From Cryptomeria japonica (Eukaryota > Streptophyta > Pinopsida > Cupressales > Cupressaceae), in assembly GCF_030272615.1 (NCBI RefSeq), contig NC_081405.1:469700008-469764007 (forward strand): a stretch of 64,000 nt of DNA, read 5' to 3'. The position numbers and the translations under genes were made by a program. Numbering within the stretch: the first letter of the stretch is position 1; each line of letters starts with the position of its first letter. Below, piece by piece: positions 1 to 11,187 of this stretch. Below the pieces are notes generated by a model. The model was not told the origin of the DNA, ran no database searches, and saw nothing but the letters and a program-made list of their open reading frames with translations.

Positions 1-412
1 GATGACAAATCGATTGTTAAAATGACAAGATTGAAGGATTGATGATAAATTGATCGCCAGATGACAAGATTGATAAGAGGACAACGATCGATGACAAATT
101 GATCACAAGATTGACAGGAGGACAAAACCCTAATTAGGATTGACGATGTCCAAAATGATGACAAATAAGCACGCACATTGATGCAATAGGATAAGATCGA
201 TTAAAATCATGACTGGATAGTGTTGTCAACAAGACCAAATTCGAGAGCGAGATAAATGAAGAATGTAGAAGAATGACTCGATGTTCGCAAATGATAAAGA
301 CCAAGTACAAATCATAGGAGAAATGTTAATGCGATGCAAAAACCTAAAATGAGGCAATGCGCAAATGTTAAAGCATGACTCCGCAAGCGTTGACCATTTT
401 TAGGTGTCTACA
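1..412 (-). mobile_element. Ty3-gypsy LTR fragment, inserted in the LINE
   Basis: Read on the minus strand from 412, the sequence starts TGTAGACACCTAAAAATGGTC. It matches the start of the solo LTR at 25723 over several hundred bases, including the stretches around CATTTGC, CATTGCCTCAT and TTGGTCTTTATCATTTGCGA. The LTR begins at 412 and runs off the left window edge. No polypurine tract lies next to 412; the LINE reverse transcriptase reading continues directly up to the boundary. The LTR (solo, or the end of a full element) therefore inserted into the LINE. The other target-site copy is outside the window. Strand is the LTR's own 5' to 3' direction. Confidence 0.85.
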
Positions 413-3284
413 GACAGGAATACCCAAATAAGTCAAGGGAAAAGAGCCAACTTGGAATCTCAAGATAAGAGCAATCCTCCTTTGAATAGTGCCAGGGGTG
501 TTGAAGAAAAGGATAGAAGATTTATCTTCATTGATCAACTGACCCAAGGCCGCCAGATAAACATCCAGATGCTTCCACAGATTCGTAGCTTCTTTGATCC
601 GAGCAAGTCGCATCAAGGTCGTGTCATCAACAAACTGCAAATGAGACTACGGCTACAAGTCATTACCCCAACTCCAACCCTGAATTCTACCCAAGCCCAC
701 ATTATGCTTGATCAGCCTCCCCAAGCCCTTAGCCAGGAGAATGAATAAGTAAGGGGAGAGGGGGTCCCACTGGCGAAGACTCCTAGATGCACCAAACAGC
801 TCTGTATGATCACCATTGATTAGCACTGAGAAAGAGGTGGACGTAACTCCACTCATAACCCACTGAATCCATTCCTCGGAAAAGCCAAAAGCCCTAAGGA
901 TCTTCTGGAGGAATGACCAATGAACTCTATCATAAGCCTTGGCCATGTCCAACTTGATAAACATAGCTTTTTCCTTGGAGGCTGCCATAGAATGAATGGT
1001 CTTCGTAGCAATGACCACACCATCCAAAATTTGACGTCCTTCCACAAACCCACTCTGTTCCTCAGAGATGACCTCCCCCAGACACTTCTTCAACCTTTTT
1101 GCTATAAGCTTAGAGATGATCTTGTAAATCACATTGCAGAGAGATATAGGGCAAAAGTGGCCTAACCTGTTGGCCCCATCACACTTGGGGATTAGCACAA
1201 TGAAAGTCGCATTCAAGGCCCGAAGAATCTACTTATTCCTCTGGGACTCATGGACTACTTCCAGTAAGTCCAGTTTGATGATATCCCAGAACTCTTGAAA
1301 GAATTCAACCGGGAACCCATCCAGTCCAAGGGCTTTTCCTTTCCTCATGAGAAAAACAATCCTCTCGAGCTCTTCCATCCTAATAGGGCCCATAAGCTGC
1401 TCATTCATCTCCCTAGTAACAAGAGGGGGAATGCAAGCAAGAACCTGGTTCTCCTCCTCCAATTCCCCCTGAGAATCCTCACTGAAGAGAGATCGGAAAT
1501 ACTGTAAAGACTCCTTAGATATCTCCTGCAAGGATAATAACACCTCCCCTCTATCATTGACCAGAGCCGGAATGGAGTTTCCATGGTGTCTTTCTTTCAC
1601 AGAGTTGAAAAAGAAAGCAATGTTCTTATCGCCCGCCTGAAGCCAATCAATACGGGCTCTTTGTTTCCAGTAAATTTCCTCCCTGAGCTCCCATTCCTCT
1701 AAAGCCTTGACAACCCTTTCCTCCTCTCTAAGCAAAGATTCAGACAAACCATGCTCTCTGATTTCATTAGTGATGCCATTTAACACTGATTGGGCAACTT
1801 TCTTAGCTTGAAAAATATTCCCGAAACCCTGCCGATTCCACTATTTAAGTTAAGACTTCACAAATAGAAGTTGCTTGGCAAAAGTGTACATAGCAGTGCC
1901 AAAGGCTGGTCTCCCCTTCCGCCACCATTGCTCAACAAGAGCCGGCAAAGCAGGGTCCTGAAACCACATAAGTTGGAATTTGAATGAAGGAGAATGAGAA
2001 ACCCAGGCAGAAGAAGAAGCCAGCTTGATAGGCCAGTGGTCTGACCCTCTCCAGTCAAGAATCTCCGAACTAGTGGACCACCCCCCACCAACCCAAAAAC
2101 TGGAAACCAGAAATCGATCCAGCCTCTCTGCAATCCAACACTCCCCCACCCTCCTATTGTTCCAAGTGAACAAACCATTACTAGGCTTAATGTCAACAAG
2201 ATGCAGCGATGAAATACTATTCCGAAAAAGGAGAGAAGAAGGCTCCAACCGCATGACATTCCTCTAAAGCCTTGACAGCCCTTTCCTCCTCTCTAAGCAA
2301 AGCTTCAGACAAACCATGCTCTCTGATTTCATTGGTGATGCCATTTAACACTGATTGGGCAACTTTCTTAGCTTGAAAAATATTCCCAAAACCCTGCCGA
2401 TTCCATTGTTTAAGTTGAGACTTTACAAACAAAAGTTGCTTGGCAAAAGTGTACATAGCAGTGCCAAAGGCCAGTCTCCCCTTCTACCACCATTGCTCAA
2501 CAAGAGCCAACAAAGCAGGGTCCCAAAGCCACATAAGTTGGAATTTGAATGAAGGAGAATGAGCAACTCGGGCAAAAGAAGAAGCCAGCTTGATAGGCTA
2601 GTGGTCTGACCCTCTCCAGTCAAGAATCTCTGAACTAGTGGACCACCCCCCACCAACCCAAAAACTGGAAACCAGAAATCGATCCAACCTCTCTGCAATC
2701 CAACACTCCCCCACCCTCCTATTGTTCCAAGTGAACAAACCATTACTAGGCTTAATGTCAACAAGATGTAGCGATGAAATACTATTCCGAAAAAGGAGAG
2801 AAGAAGGCTCCAACCGCATGACACCCCCCTTCTTCTCACTCAACTCCAGGATAGCATTAAAATCTCCCACCATAATCCAAGGATGAAAAGGGACCAGCCT
2901 TCGCATACCAAAAATATGAGACCATAAGTTCTGCTTGCCCTGAAGGTCGATAGGGGTATAGATATTGGTAAACAAAATAAGATCTTCGGTCTCAAGACTA
3001 GAGGCGACCCCAGATAATGAAGATCTGGAAGCCACCCACCAGACTAGGTGAATTCTTGAGGGGTTCCAAAGACAAGCCACCCCTCCAGAGGAACCAGCTA
3101 CCCCAATACACTGACACTTGCCCTGCCCCCAGAGCTTTGACACCAAACCCATCATGCTCTCCACCGAGAGTTTAGTTTCTTGCAAGAACATGACATCAGG
3201 AGAATGATTCCTAATCAAATCCCGAATAGCTTTTTGTCTAGGACCACTATTCAAGCCCCTTACATTCCATGAGAGCACAATCAT
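413..3284 (-). pseudogene. LINE ORF2: endonuclease and reverse transcriptase, broken
   Basis: The frame begins at 3284 with MIVLSWNVRGLNSG, the usual start of a plant L1 endonuclease. It continues through LQETKL, the VGDFNAIL motif and, near the end of the endonuclease, DWRGSDH. A connector follows (1229-1786, with IDWLQAGDKNIAFF). The RT block at 653-1216 has HFCPISLCNV, EEQSGFVEGRQI and KLDMAKAYDRVHW, and FVDDT at about 620 is the catalytic box, where L1 elements usually have FADD. The endonuclease end is present twice because of the duplication at 1692-2821, which shifts the frame. Another frame change lies near 1220. The gene stops at 413, just after LTYLGIP, where the LTR is inserted. 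It is not functional. Confidence 0.92.
1692..2821 (-). repeat. 565-bp tandem duplication inside LINE ORF2
   Basis: Two direct copies, 1692-2256 and about 2257-2821, both begin CATTCCTCTAAAGCC and end near CTCCAACCGCATGACA. They cover the end of the endonuclease and the start of the connector. They differ by scattered substitutions, so the duplication is not recent. The period of 565 is not a multiple of three, so it shifts the reading frame. A two- to three-base overlap at the junction suggests microhomology. Confidence 0.95.
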
Positions 3285-4608
3285 TTAGGAGGATTGGAAA
3301 AGTGAGAATCCAAAGTCTTTACTGACCCTGACTCAACCAAATTCTCTCCCATCAATTTGATTTTATCCAAATCCTTCTTTCTGCCAGCCATTGAGTTCTT
3401 CTCCGTAGCACTTTTCTTAATATCTTTCTGATGCAGAACCAGGTGAACGGAAGATTTGTTACTTTTAGCCCCAACTGGTTCCAATTTCAGGGCTATCAGA
3501 GATCCCTCCCCCCAACCAAATTCACCTCCGAACCAGGAGTGAGACCCAACTGTTTGATCCATCTCTATTTGCTGACTTCCAATCACTTGCAGGGCCTGGG
3601 TAAAATCCTCAATTACTCTTTTTGAACCCCCCCTTGAAGCACCTTGGTCCAACGAAGTTAACCTCGGGTTCACTTCCTGCTGGCTAAGGTCATCCAAGAC
3701 CTCAAATCTGTTAAAGGTATCCTCCTCATGTCTCTCCTATAAGGACCTCTTTTGTCCTCGATTCTTGTTCCTTGTCTTAACTGAGACAAAATCATCAGCA
3801 CCCACTACCTCGGCCAACATAGTAGCTTTTCCTTTATCAGCCCTATCTTGACTCTTGGTCGGTTGTTGAGGTTGGCGCGCCACCGGTTTATACTAGGGCA
3901 CTTACGTTGTAAATGACCATACTCATGACAAAGGCGACATCGAAAAGGTAAAGTCTCATAATCTAGCTGTTGAACCCATGAGTAAGAGCTCGCACACATA
4001 TCTATAGCATCTGGCAAAGGTTTACTAAGATCAATTTCAATACAGATACGCACAAAGGTCATTACCTTTCTCCCTAGGGTTTGTGAAGAAGAACCCACTG
4101 GCTTCCCTAGCAGTCTGGCCAGGAACCGTAGCACATCCTCCCGACAACATTCCACAGGAAAATGTGGTAACCAAACCCACACAAGAACCCTATTTGGGAG
4201 CTCCTCCAAGGGGTTAAACCTCACATGCCAAGGTTTGATGAACAACCCCACCTGGTTCTAAAAATATGGGCCCCCTTCAAAGACCCTATTGTGATCCTCC
4301 ATGCAATTGAAAGTAACCATGAAATAGTTGTTTGCCAGCAGCATAATCTCCATTTCCCCTTCCGGTGCCCAAGTCCTCTGCGCCCAGTTTTCCAAGAACT
4401 ACAAAGAAACCCTCATTCCCAAAAACTTGCAGTATAGTGAGTGTTTTGAAAAGTACTCAACGTCCTCATCTATCAACTCGGGAGGAATAACCAGCTTCGA
4501 CCTCTCACTGCATCTCTCCAGGCAACCATTAATCTTCATTAAGTGAGAACTACCAGCACTCCTCGATCCCGATTCAGATGAGAAAAGGTTATTATTAAAA
4601 GTCTTCAT
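3281..4608 (-). pseudogene. LINE ORF1: gag-like RNA-binding protein, broken
   Basis: ORF1 lies upstream of ORF2 on the minus strand. The N-terminal part (4399-4608) starts MKTFNNNLFSSESG. A DUF4283-like segment follows in a shifted frame (ANNYFMVTFNCMEDHNRVFE, about 4265-4350). Next is 3805-4251, with WVWLPHFPVECC and a CCHC zinc knuckle, CRLCHEYGHLQRKC, at about 3899-3940. The tail (3281-3697) is polar and Lys-rich. At least two frameshifts break it between 4400 and 4250, and another lies near 3700-3800. Its stop overlaps the ORF2 start as ATGA. In the family this protein binds the element RNA. Confidence 0.85.
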
Positions 4609-4639
4609 ACTTTGGAGTGGGGGTTATGAGCCCACCGCC

Positions 4640-5098
4640 ATGCGAAAATCCATGGCGGGACGAACCTGTGAAGCCTCACCACCAGTACTTGCCATCGGGA
4701 TTCAAAAAAAAATGATACAAGGCTAAGAAAGACCCACATCCCCAAAGGGCCCCTCGGGAAGGCACGACACCCGCGACCCCACCCCTCCCAAGCGCCACCA
4801 AAAAAATGAGCCAGTCGAAGCCCCTACCACCCTAAAAACCCACGGCTCCCCCCTGCCCCCAAAAAACCCACGGCTCCCCACACACCAGATGCCCAGCCGC
4901 TCACGACCAAGGCTCCACCCGAAGCCCCTCGATCCTCTCTCCACACCCTCAACTGCACCCTGCCCAGCCTCTACTCCCCTTGCTAACCCCCGCGGCACCT
5001 GCACTTCCCTCCCCCCGTCGACACACCTGCAGAACTGCACAAGTTAGGGCATCGAAACCCTAGCTCGGTTGTCCGCGAACTTCTGCACGCACACCATT
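4640..5098 (-). promoter_or_regulatory. GC-rich 5' region of the LINE, probable 5' UTR
   Basis: This block is strongly GC-rich (C-rich on the plus strand) between the ORF1 start and the AT-rich flank. It has no convincing coding frame. In L1 elements this position holds the 5' UTR with an internal promoter, so that role is inferred from position. The repeated CCCACGGCTCCCC phrase occurs at about 4840 and 4867. Confidence 0.5.
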
Positions 5099-8000
5099 CC
5101 AATTCCAAAAATCAATTTTTTAAAATTGAAGTTTTTAGTTGTAGTTGTGTTTTGTAATTAAATTTAGAATATTATAGTTTTTATAGGCAACTAATTATTT
5201 TGTTCTTTATCATATAGGTTGAATTTGCATTTATAGAATTTACAATATGCTTGCCTTGATGTTTCAAACCTATGTTTGAAACTATGAAATGTTGACAACA
5301 CCTTTGGAAACTTGGTAAGCATCTATCTTCTTATGTCAAAAGTATAATCTTATGTTAAAGTCAAAGATCCAAATTAGCAATGTGGAAAAGAGACCGAAGA
5401 CAAGAAATTGTGTAAAATGCTCTAATTTTTCATTAAATGCATATGTTAATGTAAGTTGACAATGCAATGTGGTGTTTTTGACAAATGGATGTATTTTTAA
5501 ATCTACTAAATGGAGAGTGGAGGATAAAAGTGGATTAAAATTATGTAACAACTTAGCACACAAACGAACACATTGTGTGCTCAAGTTAACAAGTAATAGC
5601 TAGTAAGATGGGAGTCAACTTGTTTAAATTTGAATTTTCTAACAAGAGGGTCATTTGAGACATAAATTGAACTTTAACAAGTTTGAACTCTTGGTATGTT
5701 TGGATGTATAAGTAGGTTAATCACGAGGTTAAGACAAATTGATCAAAGTGAGTCAAAAGTAGAAAGAAAAAGTGAGACATTTTTCATCATAACAGTAACT
5801 AACCAAATATTCTCACCTTTAAAATTTCTTTCCAATTTAAATAGTAATTTAAATAGTTATTGATACTAATGTACTTAAACCTTTTCAAAGGTATGTTTGT
5901 CATAAAGAAATTGGAAAAAAAATACTTCATTTCATTTACATCAACATAATTTTTCAACAAAATAATAATAAGATTATCTTTCATTTAATTATTATTTTAA
6001 AATTTATCTTTCTATTAAATAAAAAATATATAATTTCACAGAAAAAATCCCTTTATTGTAGAGGGTCTGTTCTTATAAATAATAATTTTAATGATGAAAA
6101 ATTCTAATTAAAACAAAATCATATATAATTTTAAATTATTTGAATAGATGAAAGTATAATTAATTTTTTTTGAAAGCATCTCACTTTAATTAATAATATC
6201 TTTATAATTAAGAAATATACAAATTGTCATATATTTTTAATTATAGTAAATTTTTTGATTAATGATTTTTTTTTTTATATTATAATTAAATATAATATAT
6301 TTAACATATATTATTAAAAACACACTGAAATTAAATACTTTTCTTTCTCAATTAAAGTTTGCATGACTCAAAAGAATATTTGTTGTGCAAGTCAACTTCC
6401 TTAAGTGTTGATCATATTAACTAAATTAGGTGGTGGTATTATCTAAGATAATTGATACATTTTTAAATGGGAAGTAAATTTTAGATTGATGAGAAATTAT
6501 TTGTTCATTTTTTAATAAAAAAATATTAATTTTTTTGTCTGTTTATTAATTTTTTTATATAAAATAATATCATATATTTGAAAGGTTGTAGATTATTTTA
6601 GTTGTTTATTTAGATGTTGATTTCATAAGATGATTAGTAGTATTGCATTATAAAACTTTATATTACTTAATGTTTGACATGAATAAAAATGACTTGCTTA
6701 CTTATTTCTACCATCAATGGTAAGAAATCACTATGTGATCATATCCCTCTTAAATAGAAAAGAAGTCTCATTTATTTTCTTATTTCATAAAGAAAGCAAA
6801 CAATTTAAATGTCAAATTTCCATTCTCTCAAAAAAAAATCTAAAAATTCTAACATATTACATGATAGTTAAAGTTATACAAGTATATTGGATTGTGTATA
6901 CTAATGGTTATAAACAATTAAACTATCTAAACATATTTTTGGATAATAGTAAATAAAACCTATATTTGTTGAATTATGCCTCATAATGTTGTGCACTTTG
7001 TTAATTCATCATTAATTTCATATTATTGTTTCAATCTACGATTAGATTGTGACAAAGGTTTGAGGATTAAAAACATGGATAAGCAACATTGGCTGAAAAT
7101 CATTGCTGAGGGGGAATTAAATTGAAGGAAGAAAACTTGGATGAAGTAGAACAACAAGTTGATGAGCAAATGGGCCATCAATTTGCAAGATTGCTCAAAC
7201 AATAATGAAGAGATAAAAAAGTTTGTGGTCAAAAAATTTGGAACTACCTTGTGGACAAAATAGGTTGGTCGAAAAAAAGCACATTATATCAAAGAGTTCA
7301 ACCCCTTTGGAAGAGTTTCATGAAAAAAACTACCTAATAATGCCAACTTAGAGAAAGACTAGACTCCTAGATAAATAATGAGAACCAATTCTCACCATCT
7401 TAGATGTGATACGAGTAGATGGGCAATCCCTGAGGAAGAGTGGGGTGGAAGAACATGTCTTTTTTTTTTTGTAATAAAGGGGTGGTGGAAACTAAATGGC
7501 ACTTCATTTTTGAGTGTGCATCACGAGGATATTTGTACACAATATGAAAGGATTTGAAGGTGAGTAGTTTAAATGAGCTATTTGAGGAGGCAAGACTTCA
7601 CAAAACCATGAATTTCTTGATCATGGAATTACAAATCCCTACCTCCATTGGCATGATCTTCATCCACCCAGGGCTCATGTTGACATTCACTTTAACCCAC
7701 ATTTTGCTTTGAACATGAGAAAACACACTTTTTTCTTTGAACATGAGAAATGAGATCCATTATGTACAATTCTTGTTTAGAGAACCACAAATTACTCTTT
7801 TAGTTAGGATCAAGAGTCTTTTGAAAACACAATTGGAAACAATTAAACACGATTAGAAACAATTATGGGCTACTCTCTTTATAAAAACTAGAGGATTTAA
7901 TTTTGTCAAAGTTGGACCAAAATATTCAAGACAAAGCTTTCAAAAAATTAGCATACTTAACAAGTTTAACATTGAATTGAAAATGGTTATCAACCACCAA

Positions 8001-8159
8001 GAATTGGAAAGAACTTTGACAAAAAACTTGAAGTAAATCCAAAAGGCTACAACAAAAGTGATGATTTTATTTGGTAAAACATTGTTGGCATTCATTTTGT
8101 TTCTCACAAACCATATAATAACCAATGATTGAACTTGTAATATATCGCCTTGATGTCTC
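5099..8159. other. AT-rich non-coding DNA with one possible RT remnant
   Basis: The stretch is very AT-rich, with long A and T runs and no convincing gene. Only 7260-7560 (plus strand) looks like former coding sequence: VETKWHFIFEC at about 7490-7522 resembles the C-terminal cysteine/histidine region found after reverse transcriptase in LINE-like proteins, and KTRLLDK lies upstream. It is broken by stops. Nothing else in the interval can be assigned. Confidence 0.5.
7260..7560 (+). pseudogene. Possible C-terminal remnant of a LINE-type RT protein
   Basis: A plus-strand reading with stops contains FFCNKGVVETKWHFIFEC, a Cys-x-Lys ... Trp-His-Phe ... Cys arrangement like the zinc-binding region after RT in many non-LTR polyproteins. 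No RT core is nearby, so the fragment stands alone. The similarity is short and recalled by eye. It could be chance. Confidence 0.35.
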
Positions 8160-8162
8160 TAA

Positions 8163-8472
8163 GGCAGGGGTCCCATGAGGGGGGCTTAAGCTCTATTTTT
8201 AAGGAAGAGGCGGTCCCATGAATTAAAAAAATTTGTGTTGCGGGATTATTTGGAATCTTTTCCAAACAAATAGAAGCCCCTACTTTTTAGGCACGCAAAT
8301 TTGAGCTGATGAAAAAGGGGTGGGGCTAGAAATTGCCCCACCAAAGCTTAAATTTTTAAGCTGAACTGCACTAAAAAATTCATGGGACCACCAGCTTTAA
8401 AATTTTTCCTAAAAAATCTCAGTTGTTCCAGCTCTATTTTCTAGGAAGCCCCCCTTCCATGGGACCCTAGCC
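8163..8472. mobile_element. Tourist/Harbinger-type MITE, 310 bp
   Basis: The ends form an inverted repeat. The left begins GGCAGGGGTCCCATGAGGGG, and the right end read in reverse begins GGCTAGGGTCCCATGGAAGG. Directly flanking are TAA at 8160-8162 and TAA at 8473-8475, the three-base duplication typical of PIF/Harbinger and Tourist elements. A second, inner inverted pair (GGTCCCATGAAT at about 8212 and ATTCATGGGACC at about 8379) lets almost the whole element fold on itself. No coding sequence is present, so movement would depend on a transposase from elsewhere. Confidence 0.88.
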
Positions 8473-8475
8473 TAA

Positions 8476-10091
8476 GTTATCTTGTAAGTTGGATGTTAAA
8501 AAAATACTTCACATCTTCTTTTTGAGTTTTTATTGCTAAATTATAACATAAAAAGAAAGATGTTCTCTTTATAATCTTCTATATATAATTTAAAAAGTCT
8601 TATCTTGATATCATTTTAGTGGTTTTCTAAATCTTCATTTTTTTTGAGAGCTTGACATAACCTACAATGACAACATTATAGGAGCTCAACACATCCATGA
8701 TCAATCAATGAACAACAACCCATGTAATATTTAAAACTAACATTTTCCAAACTATTTTAAGAACTTTATTTTTTAACAAAATAATTTTATGAAAATACAT
8801 TCTAAAAAATAAAGATGATTGATACTACATTTTAAAACATTAAAAAAAAAGAGAAAGAAAGAATCTCTACAAATGTGAAGAAGTTAATAACTAAATACAC
8901 TTAGAGGAATCTTATGCATATTTGACTTAAACTTACAATACCAAAAATTAAAGATAATCATCTCAATAAATATATATAAAAGATCACTTCAGTCCAAAGG
9001 CATCTCAAGTTTTCCCATACAAATTCTTTTTTTTTTTCCTATCTAATTCATATGTTGCTTGCAAAGTATTACTGAGGAGACTCGGCATAACAATTAAAAT
9101 CCAAAAGAAAGAAAAAGATTCCATGGTTGCTTGCAGAAGAATACCTTTCCTCACTAATAATTGTCTGTTCTTTACAGAGATGTACATTCGATTTTCTCCT
9201 TGGCTTAAGGAATTTAAACTACTTTTTTCCAACTTTCACCTTGCCATAATAATCATAATAATGTTGTTAATGTGCAAGTTGCATTAATTTTCCGTATAGA
9301 GGGAAAATAATAATAATAATAATATGCAAGTTGCCTTGCCCTTCCGTATGCAGATAGAAAACATGGAATCAAGCAATTCAGTACGTACCTTAACTAGATA
9401 CTACCGGGAATTCAAGCGCGACTGGCAGTATTTTTTTTCTCCATTCCAGACTGGGCATTTATTTATTGTCATAAAAAGTTTGGGAAGATTCAATTTGTTG
9501 TTGGGTTAGATGGCTACTGGTTCTGCCGGTCTTTCTTCTTCTGCAACTCCAAGCTCTCAATCATGGCGAACTGATAAATTTTGGTTATAGTTTTGTCAGG
9601 AATCCAATGCAGAAGAGAGGAGAGTAGTTTTTAGGAGCTACCATTAGGTATATATTCGATGCAGTTATAGTTGTTTTCCGTATCGAGTTTCAAAACACTG
9701 ATGGCACACAAAACGACGAAGGAAAGTGATAAGAACGGAAATTAAATAAGGATATATTTTTAGGCTGGATGTATGGTGGGGCCCGGGGAAACTGGTGCTA
9801 GTGGTGCTACTCATAAATGAATGCTCACGCTCTGTCAAATCTGGCCCCTCTAAAGACTAAATGACAGAACGGAATCAACGGCCCAGCCCCGATCTGCCCC
9901 ACTAGATGCCGTGCATTTTTCAGTGTTGGAGAAAATCTCAATCACACATTCTCACCAAATTTACCTGGAGGAGCGATCTTTTTCAAGTGGGTATTGTAAA
10001 ATACAGAGGGATCAGAGCAGTACATACACTGTTTTTTCTCCCATGTTCCCTCCCCCTTCACGTCATATCTCCTGTCACTTCACTCACATAT
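8476..10091. other. Non-coding DNA downstream of the PYL gene
   Basis: No supported gene. AAT microsatellite-like tracts occur at 9244-9260 and 9307-9322. A short open reading at 9509-9589 (starting MATGSAGLSSSATPSSQSWR) has plant-like codon choice but ends after 26 residues. It could be an exon remnant; I cannot identify it. Confidence 0.5.
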
Positions 10092-10372
10092 AACAGCTCC
10101 GTATTTCGATTCAAAAGAAAATCAAGTTTTTTTCCTCATCGTACAACCGTCTCTGGCTGCTGTACCCATTTAACATGCAACTTTAAGTAAATCATATAAA
10201 TGGTGTAGGGACGGCGGGAGATTTTTTCATTCACATAGAACAACAGCTCTGCATTTAGATTCAAGAAAATCCAGTTTTCATTTTTTTCTCTCTTCGTACA
10301 ACTGTCTCTGGATGCTGTACCGACATGAATGCAGGTCTGAGAAAATCATAAAAATGGTGTAGGGACGGCGCA
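10092..10372. repeat. Imperfect tandem duplication, unit about 150 bp
   Basis: Two copies begin AACAGCTCCGTATTTCGATTC (10092) and AACAGCTCTGCATTTAGATTC (10242). Both run through TCGTACAAC-GTCTCTGG-TGCTGTACC and end with ATGGTGTAGGGACGGCG. They differ by small indels and substitutions. The pair lies about 0.8 kb beyond the stop of the PYL gene. I see no coding function. Confidence 0.85.
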
Positions 10373-11187
10373 GATCCATTCCGAACAGCCGGGGAACGAA
10401 TCTACTGCGTCCCCACAAGGGTGAAAATGCAATTAAAAAAGTCCCCAAAAATGCCTTACCTGGCTGGGGTGCAGGAGTGATATCAGTTTTAAGTACAGTG
10501 CAATTGGTTAGGGGATATCAATCAATCAATAAGTCAGCAAATACAAACCACAAAATCCGCTCTACTGTCATCGTTATAACGCATCTCCTGAACAATTTTG
10601 TATTATAGCTAGTAATGGTGGGAAATCAGTAATCAGAAATCAGAAATCAGAAATCCGGCCGCTCAGACCGACCTCAAACTAGGTTAACATTATCCAGAAA
10701 CCAAGCAACAATTTCAATGAGGCAAAACATGTACACACATTGCGAATTGATTTAACAATGGCGGTCCTAGATCTGCAGTAAGCTTCAGATTGCCAAAATA
10801 AAAATGACAGACATTCGTTTCATGATAAACCCAGAAGAAAAACCAAAAAACATAGTATACCCAATGCCCACTGCATTTAAGAGATCACAGACCTTGCGCC
10901 TTATTGCAATATAAGGAACATTCCCGCGTTCCAAATCTATAAAATTGTAGAACAGAATCATCCACTTACAGTCGCGAGTAAGGCATTATTTGAACTCGAG
11001 GATAAATATAGGGCTCGCACAGAAAACCAAAAAGAAAGGCAAAGATAAATATTACAGTCGCAGATCCCCAAAGGCTAATAAGCATCATCATCCATTCAGA
11101 GAGAAACCTATATGTACAAAACATCAGAAACTATATGCAGGTTCCTCAAATAGCCCACCCCCACCCCCACAAGCACTAGTAAAATCT

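Larger units (their letters stand above)
413..5098 (-). mobile_element. L1-like LINE retrotransposon, degraded, 3' end missing
   Basis: This is a minus-strand non-LTR element. In order it has a GC-rich 5' region (about 4640-5098), ORF1 with a DUF4283-like segment and a CCHC knuckle, and ORF2 with an apurinic-type endonuclease followed by reverse transcriptase. The 3' part (end of RT, C-terminal domain, 3' UTR, poly-A) is lost where the LTR begins at 412. Frameshifts, stops and a 565-bp internal duplication make it inactive. The 5' boundary is placed where GC-rich DNA changes abruptly to AT-rich DNA near 5098. Flanking target duplications cannot be checked because the 3' end is missing. Confidence 0.93.

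Noticed and set aside
5336-8125. Several 60-80-residue open readings in AT-rich DNA
   Set aside because: Phe/Leu/Ile/Asn-rich, no domains, typical of random frames in AT-rich sequence.
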